Shown one piece after another: positions 48,945-59,946 of a stretch of 64,000 bases of DNA. This stretch comes from Candidatus Tectomicrobia bacterium (GTDB lineage Bacteria > UBA8248). Each line of letters opens with the position of its first letter. Within the stretch, counting starts at the first letter, position 1. The notes beneath the pieces were generated by a model. The model was not told the DNA's origin. It was given only the letters and a program-made list of their open reading frames with translations, and ran no database searches. Location of the stretch: assembly GCA_016192135.1 (NCBI GenBank), contig JACPUR010000001.1:124001-188000 (forward strand), read 5' to 3'. The position numbers were made by a program, and so were the translations under genes.

Positions 48945-49550
48945 TTGGAAGGCGCCCGGACGAAAGGGGAGTGGCGGCTCCGGATGCGGCAGCTCCGGGA
49001 GTCGCTCCCCCGCGAGCGCCACGCCGGCCTGAGCCGCTTGATCTGCCGCAGGCTGGAGGCGCTCTTCTCCCTCCTGGGCCTGCGGCGGGTGGCGGTGTAC
49101 GCCGCCGTCCGGGGCGAGGCGGATCTCTCGGGCCTGTGGGAGCCCGGGGGTGCAAGGCGCTATTTCTTCCCCCGCGTGGCGGGGAAGGAGCTGGTTTTCC
49201 ACGAGGTAGAACGTCCCGCGCGGGATCTCCGCCTGGGGCCGTTCGGGATTCTTGCCCCTGATCCCGGCGCCCCCGCGGCGCGGCCCGGCTCGATGGACGC
49301 CGTCCTGGCGCCCGGGCTGGTGTTCGATCCCGCCGGCTGCCGGATCGGCTGGGGCGGCGGCTTCTATGACCGGTGGGCCGCCGCGGCCGGCGAGGGGGCG
49401 CTTCTGGTGGGCGTGGGTTTCGCCTTTCAGCTCGTCCGGGACGGGCTTTTGCCTTGGGCGCCGGGGGACCGGCGGATGGATTGGGTGGTGACCGATCGGG
49501 AGGCGGTACGGTGCCTCCCGTGCAGATACGCCCCAGGAGGCGAAGAATGA
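48945..49550 (+). CDS. 5-formyltetrahydrofolate cyclo-ligase
   Basis: A 201-residue enzyme that converts 5-formyl-THF to methenyl-THF using ATP. The family hallmark GWGGGFYD lies at 135-142, with the conserved DAVLAPGLVFD before it and an N-terminal basic patch KGEWRLRMRQLRESL. The start is TTG 48945 with GGCGGAGG upstream; no ATG gives a complete N-terminus. The stop overlaps the rny start by four bases. The position directly after 6S RNA is the classical zapA-ssrS-fthC arrangement. Confidence 0.92.
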   Translation: MEGARTKGEWRLRMRQLRESLPRERHAGLSRLICRRLEALFSLLGLRRVAVYAAVRGEADLSGLWEPGGARRYFFPRVAGKELVFHEVERPARDLRLGPFGILAPDPGAPAARPGSMDAVLAPGLVFDPAGCRIGWGGGFYDRWAAAAGEGALLVGVGFAFQLVRDGLLPWAPGDRRMDWVVTDREAVRCLPCRYAPGGEE

Positions 49551-51139
49551 GCACGATGGTATGGCTTGAAATCCTCGCCGCGGTGCTGGGCGCCGGGGTG
49601 GGGGCTTTGGTGGTCATGTCCGTGCTGCGGAGGCGGGCGGACGAGGTTCTGACGCGCGAGCGCCAGGAGTTCGAGGCCCGCATCCAAAGCCTGCAGGCGG
49701 TGGCCGAGGCCACGGCCCAAAAGGAAGCCGAGCGCCGCGTCAAGGAGGCCGATGTGGCCCACCGGGCGGAGATGATCCGCCTCCGGGAGGGGCTCGACAA
49801 GGACCTCAAGGAGCGGCTGGACGAGATCCAGAAGCTGGAGCGCCGCGTCCTGCAGCGCGAGGAGTCCCTCGACAAGCGCCGCGAGACGCTCGACGCCAAG
49901 GAGAGCAGCCTGGAGCGGCGTGAGCGGCAGCTCGGCGAGCGCGACGAGCAGCTTCGCCGCCAGGAGGCCCACCTGAAGGAGCTCCAGGAGCAGGAGCTGC
50001 GCAAGCTCGAGGCCATCGCGGGGCTGAGCGCCGAGGCGGCCAAGCAGGAGCTGATGGACCGCTTCCTCGAGGAGGCCAAGCAGGATATCGGCGCTCAGAT
50101 CCAGCGCATGGAACGCGAGGCCAAGGAGAGGCTCGAGGGCGAGGCCAAGAAGGCGCTCGCCCTGGCGGTGGAGCGCTACTCGGGCGACCACGTGGCGGAG
50201 TCCACCGTCAGCGTGGTGGACCTGCCCTCGGACGACATGAAGGGCCGCATCATCGGCCGCGAGGGCCGGAACATCCGCGCCCTGGAGATGGCCACGGGGG
50301 TGGACATCATCATCGACGACACGCCCGAGGCCGTCGTCGTCTCCGGTTTCGACAAGGTCCGCCGCGAGACGGCCCGGCTGGCGCTCGAGGCCCTGGTGCA
50401 GGACGGGCGCATCCATCCCGGCCGCATCGAGGACGTGGTCAACAAGACCAAGCGCGAGCTCGACCGCCGCATCCAGGAGGCGGGCGAGGAGGTGCTCCTC
50501 GAGCTGGGCATCCAGGGCGTCCACCCCGAGCTGGTCAAGCTGCTCGGGCGCCTGCGCTACCGCACCAGCTACAGCCAGAACGCGCTGCTGCACTCGAAAG
50601 AGGTGGCCCACCTCGCGGGCATGCTCGCCTCGGAGCTGCGCATCGACCCCGCCATGGCGAAGCGGGCCGGGCTCTTCCACGACATCGGGAAGGCGGTCAC
50701 CCACGAGCAGGAGGGCTCCCACGTCCAGCTCGGCTTCGACATCGCCAAGCGCTACAACGAGCCGCCCCAGGTGCTGAACGCCATCGTCTCCCACCACGAG
50801 GACGAGGAGCCCAACTGCATCGAGAGCCTGCTCGTGAAGGCCGCCGACACCCTCTCGGCCGCCCGCCCGGGCGCCCGGCGGGAGATGGTGCAGAGCTACA
50901 TCAAGCGCCTCGAGGCGCTCGAGAAGATCGCCGAGTCGTTCAAGGGAGTCGAGAAGTGCTACGCCATCCAGGCGGGGCGCGAGATCCGGGTGGCCGTGCT
51001 GCCCGACCAGATCACCGACTCCCAGGCCTCCTTCCTGGCGCGCGACATCGCCAAGCGCATTGAGAGCGAGCGCACCTATCCGGGGGAGATCCTCGTCACC
51101 GTGATCCGGGAAACGAGGTACACGGCCACGGCGCGCTGA
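49547..51139 (+). CDS. rny: Ribonuclease Y
   Basis: A 530-residue membrane-anchored endoribonuclease. Parts in order: N-terminal transmembrane helix (about 4-25), a long coiled coil (about 30-215), a KH RNA-binding domain (GRIIGREGRNIRALE near 230-245) and an HD domain (LFHDIGKAVTHEQEGSH near 380-396; SHHEDEEPN near 420). It initiates mRNA decay. ATG 49547 follows AGGAGG and overlaps the previous stop. RNase Y is commonest in Firmicutes but also occurs in several diderm lineages; here it is clearly in a diderm context. Confidence 0.95.
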   Translation: MSTMVWLEILAAVLGAGVGALVVMSVLRRRADEVLTRERQEFEARIQSLQAVAEATAQKEAERRVKEADVAHRAEMIRLREGLDKDLKERLDEIQKLERRVLQREESLDKRRETLDAKESSLERRERQLGERDEQLRRQEAHLKELQEQELRKLEAIAGLSAEAAKQELMDRFLEEAKQDIGAQIQRMEREAKERLEGEAKKALALAVERYSGDHVAESTVSVVDLPSDDMKGRIIGREGRNIRALEMATGVDIIIDDTPEAVVVSGFDKVRRETARLALEALVQDGRIHPGRIEDVVNKTKRELDRRIQEAGEEVLLELGIQGVHPELVKLLGRLRYRTSYSQNALLHSKEVAHLAGMLASELRIDPAMAKRAGLFHDIGKAVTHEQEGSHVQLGFDIAKRYNEPPQVLNAIVSHHEDEEPNCIESLLVKAADTLSAARPGARREMVQSYIKRLEALEKIAESFKGVEKCYAIQAGREIRVAVLPDQITDSQASFLARDIAKRIESERTYPGEILVTVIRETRYTATAR

Positions 51140-51146
51140 GCCTATC

Positions 51147-51929
51147 TTGCGAATCCTCTTCATCGGAGACGTGAACGGCAAGGTGGGCCGCCGGATGGCG
51201 GCCGCCCACCTCCCCGCCCTGCGGCGCGAGCGGGGGGCGGGCCTCTGCGTGGTGAACGGAGAGAACGCCGCCGGCGGCTTCGGCATCACCCCCGACATGA
51301 CCGAGGAGCTGTTCCGGGCCGGGGCGGACGTGATCACCTCGGGCAACCACATCTGGAACCGCAAGGAGGCGCACGACCTCCTCCTGCGCGAGCCGCGCCT
51401 CCTGCGGCCCTCGAACTACCCGCCGGGGGTGCCGGGGAAAGGCATGTTCGTCGCCTCCAGCCTGGAGGGCCCCGTCGCCGTCATCAACCTCATGGGCCGG
51501 GTATTCATGCCGCCCGCCGAGTGCCCGTTCCGGGAGGCGGACCGCCTCCTCGACGCGCTCCCGCCGGAGGTGCGGATGGTGGTGGTGGACATCCACGCCG
51601 AGGCCACGAGCGAGAAGGTGGCCCTGGGCTGGCACCTGGACGGCCGGGTGAGCGCCGTCGTCGGCACCCACACCCACGTGCAGACGGCGGACGAGCGCGT
51701 CCTCCCGCAGGGGACGGCCTACCTCTCCGACGCCGGGATGACCGGCCCCTCGGACTCGGTCATCGGGATCAGGACCTCGATCGCCGTGGGGAAGTTCCTG
51801 ACGGGCGTCCCCGTCCGGCTGGAGGCCGCCGAGGGGGCGGGGATGCTGAACGGCGCCCTGGTGGAGGTGGATTCCGCCACGGGCCGGGCCGCCTCCATCG
51901 AGCGGATCCTCATCCGGGAGGGGAGCTAG
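51147..51929 (+). CDS. YmdB-family metallophosphoesterase (TIGR00282)
   Basis: A 260-residue protein with the complete binuclear-metal set: GDVNGKVGR (D9 region), NGENAAGG, GNHIWNRKEA, DIHAE and GTHTHVQTADE. Relatives hydrolyse 2',3'-cAMP and affect biofilm and RNA decay in Bacillus (family knowledge), and the gene regularly follows rny. The start is TTG 51147, seven bases after the rny stop, giving LRILFIGDV. A cytoplasmic dimer or tetramer is expected. Confidence 0.92.
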   Translation: MRILFIGDVNGKVGRRMAAAHLPALRRERGAGLCVVNGENAAGGFGITPDMTEELFRAGADVITSGNHIWNRKEAHDLLLREPRLLRPSNYPPGVPGKGMFVASSLEGPVAVINLMGRVFMPPAECPFREADRLLDALPPEVRMVVVDIHAEATSEKVALGWHLDGRVSAVVGTHTHVQTADERVLPQGTAYLSDAGMTGPSDSVIGIRTSIAVGKFLTGVPVRLEAAEGAGMLNGALVEVDSATGRAASIERILIREGS

Positions 51930-51973
51930 TTGCCGAACCTTGGTGTGGTGGTCACCCGTGCCGGATGCGGCGC

Positions 51974-52056
51974 TTCACCCTCTCCCTCTAGGAGAGGGCC
52001 GGGGTGAGGGTGCTGGGGGGCGCCGATACTTTTCCCTCACCCCTCATCCAGGGGGA
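51974..52056. repeat. Intergenic palindromic element, CCCTCTCC family
   Basis: CACCCTCTCCC...GGAGAGGGCCGGGGTGAGGG (51976-52010, in two arms), followed by CCCTCACCCC and a CCAGGGGGAG end. It lies between the convergent ymdB-like and Lon-N genes. Compare 34100-34180. Confidence 0.6.
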
Positions 52057-52130
52057 GATGGGCGCGGCGGCACAGGCGACGCATCGGCAAGCTTTGCCCG
52101 CCGCATGAAAAATGAGCTCGGATTGCGCGG

Positions 52131-52739
52131 CTAGGGCTTGCCGTTCCGGCTGGAGACCTGCCGGCGGAGGGCGACCAGCTGCTCCTTCTCGCCGCGCTCG
52201 GCGAGGAAGCCCGCCAGCCGCTCGAGCCGTTCCCGGCAGGAGAGGCTCTCGAGCATCGCCTGCTTCAGGGGGAGAGGGAGCCGGACGATGGCGGCGGCGA
52301 GGAAGGAGAGGCGGGCGGGGTCGGCCAGGAGCTCACCGGCCGGCAGGGTCTGGCGCTCCTTCTCCTCCAGGCCCTCCCACACCCGGCGGGCGAGTTCCAG
52401 AGGGGGCGCCTCCTCGGGGAGGTCCTTGAGCGGCTGGACTTCCCCGGTGAAGTAGGGGCGATTCTCGAAGAGCCGGAGGATCTCGAAGCGCATCTCCCCG
52501 CACGTGAGGATGTTCATCCGGCCGTCGGGAAACTTCTCCAGGAGCCGCGCGACGCGAGCCGTGCAGCCGATCTTGCGGATGCCGTCCGCCTCGGCCAGCA
52601 CCACCCCGAAGGGCCGGTTTCCCTCCATGCACTCCCCGATCATCAGCTTGTAGCGCTCCTCGAAGATGTGCAGGGGAAGGGGCTCCTCCGGGAGGAGGAC
52701 GGCCTGGAGCGGGAAGAGGGGCAGGCGAGGGTCCTTCAT
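52131..52739 (-). CDS. LON substrate-binding-domain protein
   Basis: A 202-residue protein consisting of only the N-terminal domain of Lon proteases: [25 protein letters not shown] (key residues LFPL, LPLHIFE), then FGVVLAE and the helix-rich end. No AAA+ or protease part is present. Stand-alone Lon-N proteins are widespread and their function is unclear. The start is ATG 52739 in a short unit running convergently with ymdB. A complete Lon is encoded at 38032, so this is not its lost fragment. Confidence 0.88.
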   Translation of the reverse strand: MKDPRLPLFPLQAVLLPEEPLPLHIFEERYKLMIGECMEGNRPFGVVLAEADGIRKIGCTARVARLLEKFPDGRMNILTCGEMRFEILRLFENRPYFTGEVQPLKDLPEEAPPLELARRVWEGLEEKERQTLPAGELLADPARLSFLAAAIVRLPLPLKQAMLESLSCRERLERLAGFLAERGEKEQLVALRRQVSSRNGKP

Positions 52740-52820
52740 CCCGGGAGTGTACCCCGAAGGGGGGCGCTTGGGGAGGCGCGGGGGGCCTTTCCGCCCGCTG
52801 ATGCGGCCGGGCCGGCGGTG

Positions 52821-52826
52821 TATACT
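52821..52826 (+). promoter_or_regulatory. Likely -10 box before the acyl-CoA mutase gene
   Basis: TATACT preceded by GGTG, 81 bp before the start codon. No clear -35 was found, and no cobalamin riboswitch is recognisable in this leader. Confidence 0.35.
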
Positions 52827-52907
52827 GGCCGTGGCTGGGAAGACCCATCAACAGGAATTTTTGGCTCAACCCGGGCCTTCCCGGGGCGGGCCGACGGCAG
52901 GAAAACC

Positions 52908-54539
<1,632 letters not shown>

Positions 54540-54637
54540 CCCCCTCCTCTCGCTCCAGCCGCCGGCCCGGGGGGGAAGCTGGCTCGTCCGGCAGGGGGCG
54601 GATTGTCCGCCCGGCCGCACATGGAGACATGGGTAAT

Positions 54638-57280
54638 ATGACCGGAAGCGAAATCCGGCGGGCTTTCCTGGAGTACTTCCAGGAGAAGGGCCACCGCATC
54701 GTCCGCAGCTCGCCGCTGGTGCCCCAGAACGACCCGACGCTCCTGTTCACGAACGCGGGGATGGTCCAGTTCAAGGATGTCTTCACGGGGCTGGAGCGCC
54801 GCGACTACACCCGGGCCACGAGCTCCCAGAAGTGCCTCCGGGTGAGCGGCAAGCACAACGACCTGGAGAACGTGGGCCGCACCGCCCGCCACCACACCTT
54901 CTTCGAGATGCTCGGCAACTTCTCCTTCGGGGACTACTTCAAGGAGAAGGCCATCGAGTACGCCTGGGAGCTCCTCGTCGGCCGCCTGGGGCTGGACGGG
55001 GACCGGATGTGGATCACCGTCTTCCGGGAGGACGACGAAGCGGCCGATCTCTGGCGGCGCCTCGTGGGGGTACCCCCGGAACGCATCGTCCGCCGGGACG
55101 AGAAGGACAACTTCTGGGCCATGGGGGACACCGGCCCCTGCGGGCCATGCTCCGAGCTCATCTACGACCAGGGCCCCCACATCGCCGGCGGGGCCCCCGG
55201 CAGCGGGGCCGACGAGGACGGGGACCGCTACCTGGAGCTCTGGAACCTCGTCTTCATGCAGTTCGACCGCGACGCCTCGGGCAAGCTCGTCCCTCTCCCC
55301 AAGCCCTCGGTGGACACCGGGATGGGCCTGGAGCGGCTGGCCGCCGTCCTCCAGAAGCGGACGAGCAACTTCCACACCGACCTCCTCATGCCCGTCATCC
55401 GCTTCGCCGAGGAGCGCTGCGGCAAGGCCTACCACGAGAAGCCCGAGGGGCCCGACGTCTCCTACCGCGTCATCGCCGACCACGCCCGGGCGGTGAGCTT
55501 CCTCGTGGCGGACGGCGTCCTCCCCGGCAACGAGGGGCGGGGCTACGTGCTCCGCCGCATCGCGCGCCGCGCCCTCCGGCACGGGCGGATGCTCGGGATT
55601 ATGGATCCCTTCCTCCACCAGGCGGCGGGGGTGGTGGCCGAGATGATGGGGGAGGCCTTCCCGGAACTGCGCGAGAGCCGGAACTACATCTCCCGGGTGG
55701 TCCTCTCCGAGGAAGAGCGCTTCTCCCACACCCTGGCCCAGGCCCAGCCGCGCATGGACGAGCTTTGCGAGAAGACGAAGGCCCGGGGGGCCTCCACGGT
55801 CCCCGGCGAGGAGGTCTTCGTCCTCCTCGACACCTACGGCTATCCCTGGGACCTGGCAGTCGAGACCGCCGCCTACCACGGCCTAGGCGTCGACGAGCCG
55901 GCTTTCGAGGCCGCCATGGACCTCCAGCGCGAGCGGGCCCGGGCGCACTGGAAGGGCTCGGGCGAGGCGGCGGTGGCCCGGGTGTGGCATGAGCTGCGGG
56001 AGGCGGCCGGCCCCACCGCCTTCCTGGGGTACGACCACCTCGAGGCCTGGGCGAAGGTCCAGGGGGTGGTGCGCGGGGGCGGGCGCGTCAAGAAGGCGGG
56101 GGTGGGGGAGGAGGCCGAGGTGCTCCTCTCGCGGACGCCCTTCTACGGCGAGTCCGGCGGCCAGGAGGGCGACCGGGGCCGCCTCGTCTGGCCCGAGGGC
56201 GCGGCCGAGGTGCTCGACACCCAGAAGCCCCTGCCGGACCTTTACGTCCACCGCGTGAGGGTGGAGCGCGGGGTCCTGGCCGAGGGGCAGGAGGTCGAGG
56301 CCCGGGTGGACGCCGAGCGGCGCGGGGCGCTCCGCCTCAACCACACGGCGACGCACCTGCTCCAGTACGCGCTCCGGCAGGTGCTGGGCGACCACGTGAA
56401 ACAGGCGGGCTCGCACCTCTCGCCCGAGCGCCTCCGCTTCGACTACACCCACTTCGCCCCCCTCACCCCGCGGGAGAAGGAGGCGATCGAGGACATCGTC
56501 AACCGCCGCATCCGGGAGAACGCCCGGGTCTCGACCGCCGTCATGCCCATCGACGAGGCGCTCTCCTCGGGGGCCACCGCCCTCTTCGGGGAGCGCTACG
56601 GGGAGCAGGTGCGGGTGGTCTCGGTGGGGGACTTCAGCAAGGAGCTCTGCGGGGGCACCCACGCCTCGGCCGCCGGGGACATCGGCTTCTTCCGCATCCT
56701 CCACGAGGGCAGCGTGGCCTCGGGCGTGAGGCGCATCGAGGCGGCCACGGGGGAGGGGGCGCTGCGCCACACGCGGAAGGAGCTGGGCGTCCTGGCCGAG
56801 ATCGGGGAGCTGACCAAGGCGCCCCCGCTCGAGGAGGCCGTCCGGGTGCGCCGCCTCGCGGAGCGGGTGAAGGCCCTCGAGCGCGAGGTGCGCCAGCTCC
56901 GCGAGAGGCGCTCGAGCGACGAGGCGGGCGGCCTCGCCGCCGAGGCCCGGGAGGTGAACGGGGTGAAGGTGCTGGCCGCCCGGCAGGACGGGCTCGGCCC
57001 GGATGAGCTGCGCCAGGCCGTCGACGCCGCCCGGGGCAAGCTCAAGAGCGGCGTGGCCGTACTCATCTCGGTCACGGACGGGAAGGTGGCCATCGCGGCC
57101 GGGGTGACAAAGGACCTCGTCCCGCGCATCCACGCGGGCAACCTGGTCCGCGACGTGGCCGCCCGGGTGGGGGGCAAGGGGGGCGGCCGCCCCGACTTCG
57201 CCCAGGCGGGGGGGAAGGACCCCGAGAAGGTCGACGAGGCCCTGGCCGCCGTGCCGGAGCTGATCGCGAAGATGGCCTAG
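54638..57280 (+). CDS. alaS: Alanyl-tRNA synthetase
   Basis: An 880-residue class-II synthetase. The catalytic domain (about 1-440) has FTNAGMVQFKDVFTG and HHTFFEMLGNFSFGDYFK. The editing domain (about 550-700) has the zinc residues in LNHTATHLLQYAL and CGGTHASAAGD. A coiled coil and the C-terminal C-Ala/DHHA1-type domain (about 780-880, KGGGRPDFAQAGGKDP) follow. The start is ATG 54638 (MTGSEIRRAF), ten bases after GGAGA; ATG 54629 in frame is an alternative. Normal length and order. Confidence 0.97.
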   Translation: MTGSEIRRAFLEYFQEKGHRIVRSSPLVPQNDPTLLFTNAGMVQFKDVFTGLERRDYTRATSSQKCLRVSGKHNDLENVGRTARHHTFFEMLGNFSFGDYFKEKAIEYAWELLVGRLGLDGDRMWITVFREDDEAADLWRRLVGVPPERIVRRDEKDNFWAMGDTGPCGPCSELIYDQGPHIAGGAPGSGADEDGDRYLELWNLVFMQFDRDASGKLVPLPKPSVDTGMGLERLAAVLQKRTSNFHTDLLMPVIRFAEERCGKAYHEKPEGPDVSYRVIADHARAVSFLVADGVLPGNEGRGYVLRRIARRALRHGRMLGIMDPFLHQAAGVVAEMMGEAFPELRESRNYISRVVLSEEERFSHTLAQAQPRMDELCEKTKARGASTVPGEEVFVLLDTYGYPWDLAVETAAYHGLGVDEPAFEAAMDLQRERARAHWKGSGEAAVARVWHELREAAGPTAFLGYDHLEAWAKVQGVVRGGGRVKKAGVGEEAEVLLSRTPFYGESGGQEGDRGRLVWPEGAAEVLDTQKPLPDLYVHRVRVERGVLAEGQEVEARVDAERRGALRLNHTATHLLQYALRQVLGDHVKQAGSHLSPERLRFDYTHFAPLTPREKEAIEDIVNRRIRENARVSTAVMPIDEALSSGATALFGERYGEQVRVVSVGDFSKELCGGTHASAAGDIGFFRILHEGSVASGVRRIEAATGEGALRHTRKELGVLAEIGELTKAPPLEEAVRVRRLAERVKALEREVRQLRERRSSDEAGGLAAEAREVNGVKVLAARQDGLGPDELRQAVDAARGKLKSGVAVLISVTDGKVAIAAGVTKDLVPRIHAGNLVRDVAARVGGKGGGRPDFAQAGGKDPEKVDEALAAVPELIAKMA

Positions 57281-57309
57281 ACGGCCTGCTGGGCCACCGG
57301 AGGATACTC

Positions 57310-58491
57310 TTGGCAACGGTTCTCGAGGCCGGCCCGGCCGCGCCCGCGCGCGCCCACCGGCGGAACATCTCGCTCCTCGTCTTCGCCCACATGGCGAACG
57401 ACGCGTATCACGGGTTCCTGTCGCCCCTCATGCCGCTGCTGGCCCAGAAGCTGCAGCTCTCGCTCAGCATGGTGGGCCTGCTGTCCTCGGCCCACGGCAT
57501 CACGGCCGATATGGGCCAGCTCCTCTTCGGCTATTTCGCCGACCGGCTCCGCAAGGGCTGGCTCATGGCGCTGGGGCCCCTGCTGGGGGCGCTGCTGGCC
57601 CTCATGTTCTTCATGCCGAACTTCTGGGCGCTCTTCGGCCTCCTCCTGATCGGAGGGGTGGGGTCGGCCTGCTTCCATCCCGTGGCCTCGGTGCTGGCCA
57701 GCGAGTCCGCCGGGAGGCGCCGCGGCCTGGGCGTCTCTCTCTACATCTCGGGCGGCCGGCTGGGGACAGCCGCGGGGGCGGCGACCGCCACCTTTCTGGT
57801 CACCCGGTACGGCCCCGAGGGGGTCATCTACGGCGCGGTTCCTGGCCTCGTCTTCGGTCTCTTTCTCCTCTTCTTCTCGCCGCCCTTCCGGGGGAGCGCG
57901 AGCCTCGCCCACCCGAGCCTCGCCGAGACGTTCAAGTCGCTGCGGCTGGTGTTCCGCCCGCTGGCCCGCCTCTGGATTGTGAGCCTCTGCCGCACCTCCG
58001 TGACGATGACGGTGAACGCCTTCGTCCCCTTGTTCATCGTCTCGACGGGCGGGACGGTCGCCCAGGGCGGGCGGACCGTCACCCTGCATCTCCTGGCCGC
58101 CACCGCCGGCGGGATCTTCGGCGGCCACCTTTCCGACCGGATGGGGAGGCGCTTCGTGACCATCGCCTCGATCATGCTGGGGACGCCCCTGATCGTCCTG
58201 GCGTTCTTCCTGCCCGATCCGCTGCGGACGCTGGCCTTCATGGGTGCGGGCGCGGCCTTCTACGGCTCGATGGGGGTGTCCGTCACCTACGCCCAGGAGA
58301 TCGCCCCGGCGCACGCGGCGCTCGTGAGCAGCTTCATGCTGGGCGCCATGTGGTTCGTGGCGAGCGGGAGCATGGTGGCGGTGGGGGCGCTGTCGGACGC
58401 CTTCGGGCTGGCCGCGGCGCTGCCCGTCTACTGCGCCACCGTGGGCGGGATCGGGACGATCCTCTCCTTCGGCCTCCCCCGGTTCAAGTAG
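57310..58491 (+). CDS. MFS exporter, fosmidomycin-resistance (Fsr)-like
   Basis: A 393-residue membrane protein with about 12 helices. Its start (FAHMANDAYHGFLSPLMPLL, then LQLSLSMVGLL) and the FGYFADRLRKGW loop match the Fsr branch of the major facilitator superfamily. Fsr in E. coli exports fosmidomycin, but many relatives have unknown substrates. TTG 57310 lies six bases after CCGGAGG. It starts 29 bp after alaS, with a small gene 17 bp downstream, so these three may form one unit. Confidence 0.88.
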   Translation: MATVLEAGPAAPARAHRRNISLLVFAHMANDAYHGFLSPLMPLLAQKLQLSLSMVGLLSSAHGITADMGQLLFGYFADRLRKGWLMALGPLLGALLALMFFMPNFWALFGLLLIGGVGSACFHPVASVLASESAGRRRGLGVSLYISGGRLGTAAGAATATFLVTRYGPEGVIYGAVPGLVFGLFLLFFSPPFRGSASLAHPSLAETFKSLRLVFRPLARLWIVSLCRTSVTMTVNAFVPLFIVSTGGTVAQGGRTVTLHLLAATAGGIFGGHLSDRMGRRFVTIASIMLGTPLIVLAFFLPDPLRTLAFMGAGAAFYGSMGVSVTYAQEIAPAHAALVSSFMLGAMWFVASGSMVAVGALSDAFGLAAALPVYCATVGGIGTILSFGLPRFK

Positions 58492-58508
58492 CCGCCGAGG
58501 AGAATCCG

Positions 58509-58946
58509 ATGCAAGAGGGCCGCACGCCGGAGGGTTTTCTCCAGCTCAAGGTGGAGCGGGACATCGCCGAGGAGATGGCGAACACGCTCGGCCGGATCGG
58601 GCGGGAGTTCGCGCGGCGCCGGGAGGAGGCCTGGCGGGCCTTCCAGGCGCTCGGGGCGTGCCCCGCCGGGGCGGGGGAGCGCCGGGCCGCCCTGGAGCGG
58701 GACCTGCAGGCAGCGCTCGACCACGCGGAGCGCTACCGCTACTTCCTCATCGTCCAGCGCGAGGCGATGGGCCTTCGGGATCACGCCGAGGTGGCGCGGA
58801 AGTTCCCCCTGCCGGAGGTCCCCGGCCGCACCCCCGCGCCGGGAGACCCGGCTAGCCCTCGTGTTGCTTGGCCCGGAGGCTTTTCACGAGCTCTTCGTAG
58901 GAAGAGCGCCGGAGGATGGACTGGAACTGATCGCGGTAGTTCCTGA
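58509..58946 (+). CDS. Hypothetical helical protein
   Basis: A 145-residue protein with ATG 58509 behind CGAGGAGAA. The first 100 residues are charged and helical (ERDIAEEMANTLGRIGREF, then RAALERDLQAALDHAERYR); the last 40 are low-complexity. No family recognised. The final 95 bases overlap the end of mlaC on the other strand, and the low-complexity tail lies exactly there. The overlap therefore probably created the tail by stop-codon loss, and a shorter original protein is likely. Confidence 0.55.
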   Translation: MQEGRTPEGFLQLKVERDIAEEMANTLGRIGREFARRREEAWRAFQALGACPAGAGERRAALERDLQAALDHAERYRYFLIVQREAMGLRDHAEVARKFPLPEVPGRTPAPGDPASPRVAWPGGFSRALRRKSAGGWTGTDRGSS

Positions 58947-59448
58947 CCAGCCGGTTGCCCTCGATCGTCACGTCGTAGACCTGCCAGCCGGCGTCCTTCT
59001 TGTGCAGGCTGTAGCGAATGGGGACTTCCTGTTTCTTCGAGGACACGATGGTGTCCACGGTGGCATAGCTCTTGTCCACCCGCTCGCCGGTGTAGCGGAC
59101 GGTTTCGTCGGTGTAGAGCTCGATCTTCCCGATGTAGGTCCGCTCGACCAGGTTGCTGAAGAGATCGACAAATTCCTTCCGCTGCTCCGGCTTGAGCTTG
59201 TTCCAATGGGCGCCGAGGGCGCTCCGGGCCATGGCCTCGAAATCGAACGCCTTCATGATGATCGATCGGATCTTCGTCCGGCGCTCCTCCTTTTTCTCCT
59301 TGAGCGCCGAATCCCGGAGGACGGCGATCACCTGCTCCACCCGGACCTTGAGCTGGTCGGTGGGCTCGCCCGCCCAGGCCGCGGCCGAAAAGACGAAGAG
59401 GGCCGCGAGCAGCGGCGCGAGAACAATCCTGAATCTGCGGCCGATCAT
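58852..59448 (-). CDS. mlaC: MlaC/Ttg2D-like periplasmic phospholipid carrier
   Basis: A 198-residue exported protein with a cleavable signal peptide (about 1-26, ending AWAGE). The MlaC family features are KIRSIIMKAFDFEAMARSALG near 60-80, FSNLVERTYIGKI near 97 and a C-terminal YDVTIEGNRLVRNYRDQF. It ferries phospholipid across the periplasm between the MlaEFD complex and the outer membrane. It is the last gene of the leftward mlaE-mlaD-mlaC unit, and its 3' end overlaps the convergent gene at 58509. Confidence 0.9.
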   Translation of the reverse strand: MIGRRFRIVLAPLLAALFVFSAAAWAGEPTDQLKVRVEQVIAVLRDSALKEKKEERRTKIRSIIMKAFDFEAMARSALGAHWNKLKPEQRKEFVDLFSNLVERTYIGKIELYTDETVRYTGERVDKSYATVDTIVSSKKQEVPIRYSLHKKDAGWQVYDVTIEGNRLVRNYRDQFQSILRRSSYEELVKSLRAKQHEG

Positions 59449-59492
59449 GGTATCGGTTCCCCCTTGAAAGCGGCCCGGGCGCCCGTGCCCGG

Positions 59493-59933
59493 CTACTTGA
59501 CCTTCCCATAGATGAACTGCCCGATGATCTTCTCGATGTCGACGGGCGGTTCCGTCTCCCGGATGCGGCCTCCGGACGGGATGACCTTCTCCCCGCCCCC
59601 CGGGCTGAGGCTGACGTACTTGTCGCCCAGTATCCCTTTGGTGCGGATCGAAGCGATGGTGTCCTCGGCGAGCTTCACGCTCGGCTTCAGGCGGAGGGTG
59701 ATCACCGCCTCGCTGTCCTCCAGGCCGATGGCGGCCACCTGGCCCACCTGAACCCCGGCGATCTCGACGGTGGAGCCCTCCCTCAGGCCGGTGACGCTGG
59801 CGAAGCGGGCGGTCACCTCGTAGCCGGACGGGACTAGGTTCACCCCGCCCAGCTGGATCGAGAGATACCCGAGGGCGGCCAGCCCCGCGAGCACGAACGT
59901 CCCCACGATCAGCTCGATCCGCCGCTCTGACAA
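59493..59933 (-). CDS. mlaD: MlaD-like MCE-domain protein
   Basis: A 146-residue protein with one N-terminal membrane helix (about 7-27) and a single MCE domain (about 38-117: YEVTARFASVTGLREGSTVEI, shown by residues 38-58, and GILGDKYVSLSPGG). The C-terminus has the family helix IEKIIGQFIYGKV. It forms the hexameric ring on the MlaE permease that channels lipid. It lies between mlaE (13 bp) and mlaC (44 bp). Confidence 0.92.
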   Translation of the reverse strand: MSERRIELIVGTFVLAGLAALGYLSIQLGGVNLVPSGYEVTARFASVTGLREGSTVEIAGVQVGQVAAIGLEDSEAVITLRLKPSVKLAEDTIASIRTKGILGDKYVSLSPGGGEKVIPSGGRIRETEPPVDIEKIIGQFIYGKVK

Positions 59934-59946
59934 GGCTTTGTCCCCC

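Noticed and set aside
52740-52907. Cobalamin riboswitch before the acyl-CoA mutase gene
   Set aside because: The leader is too short and lacks the B12 box.
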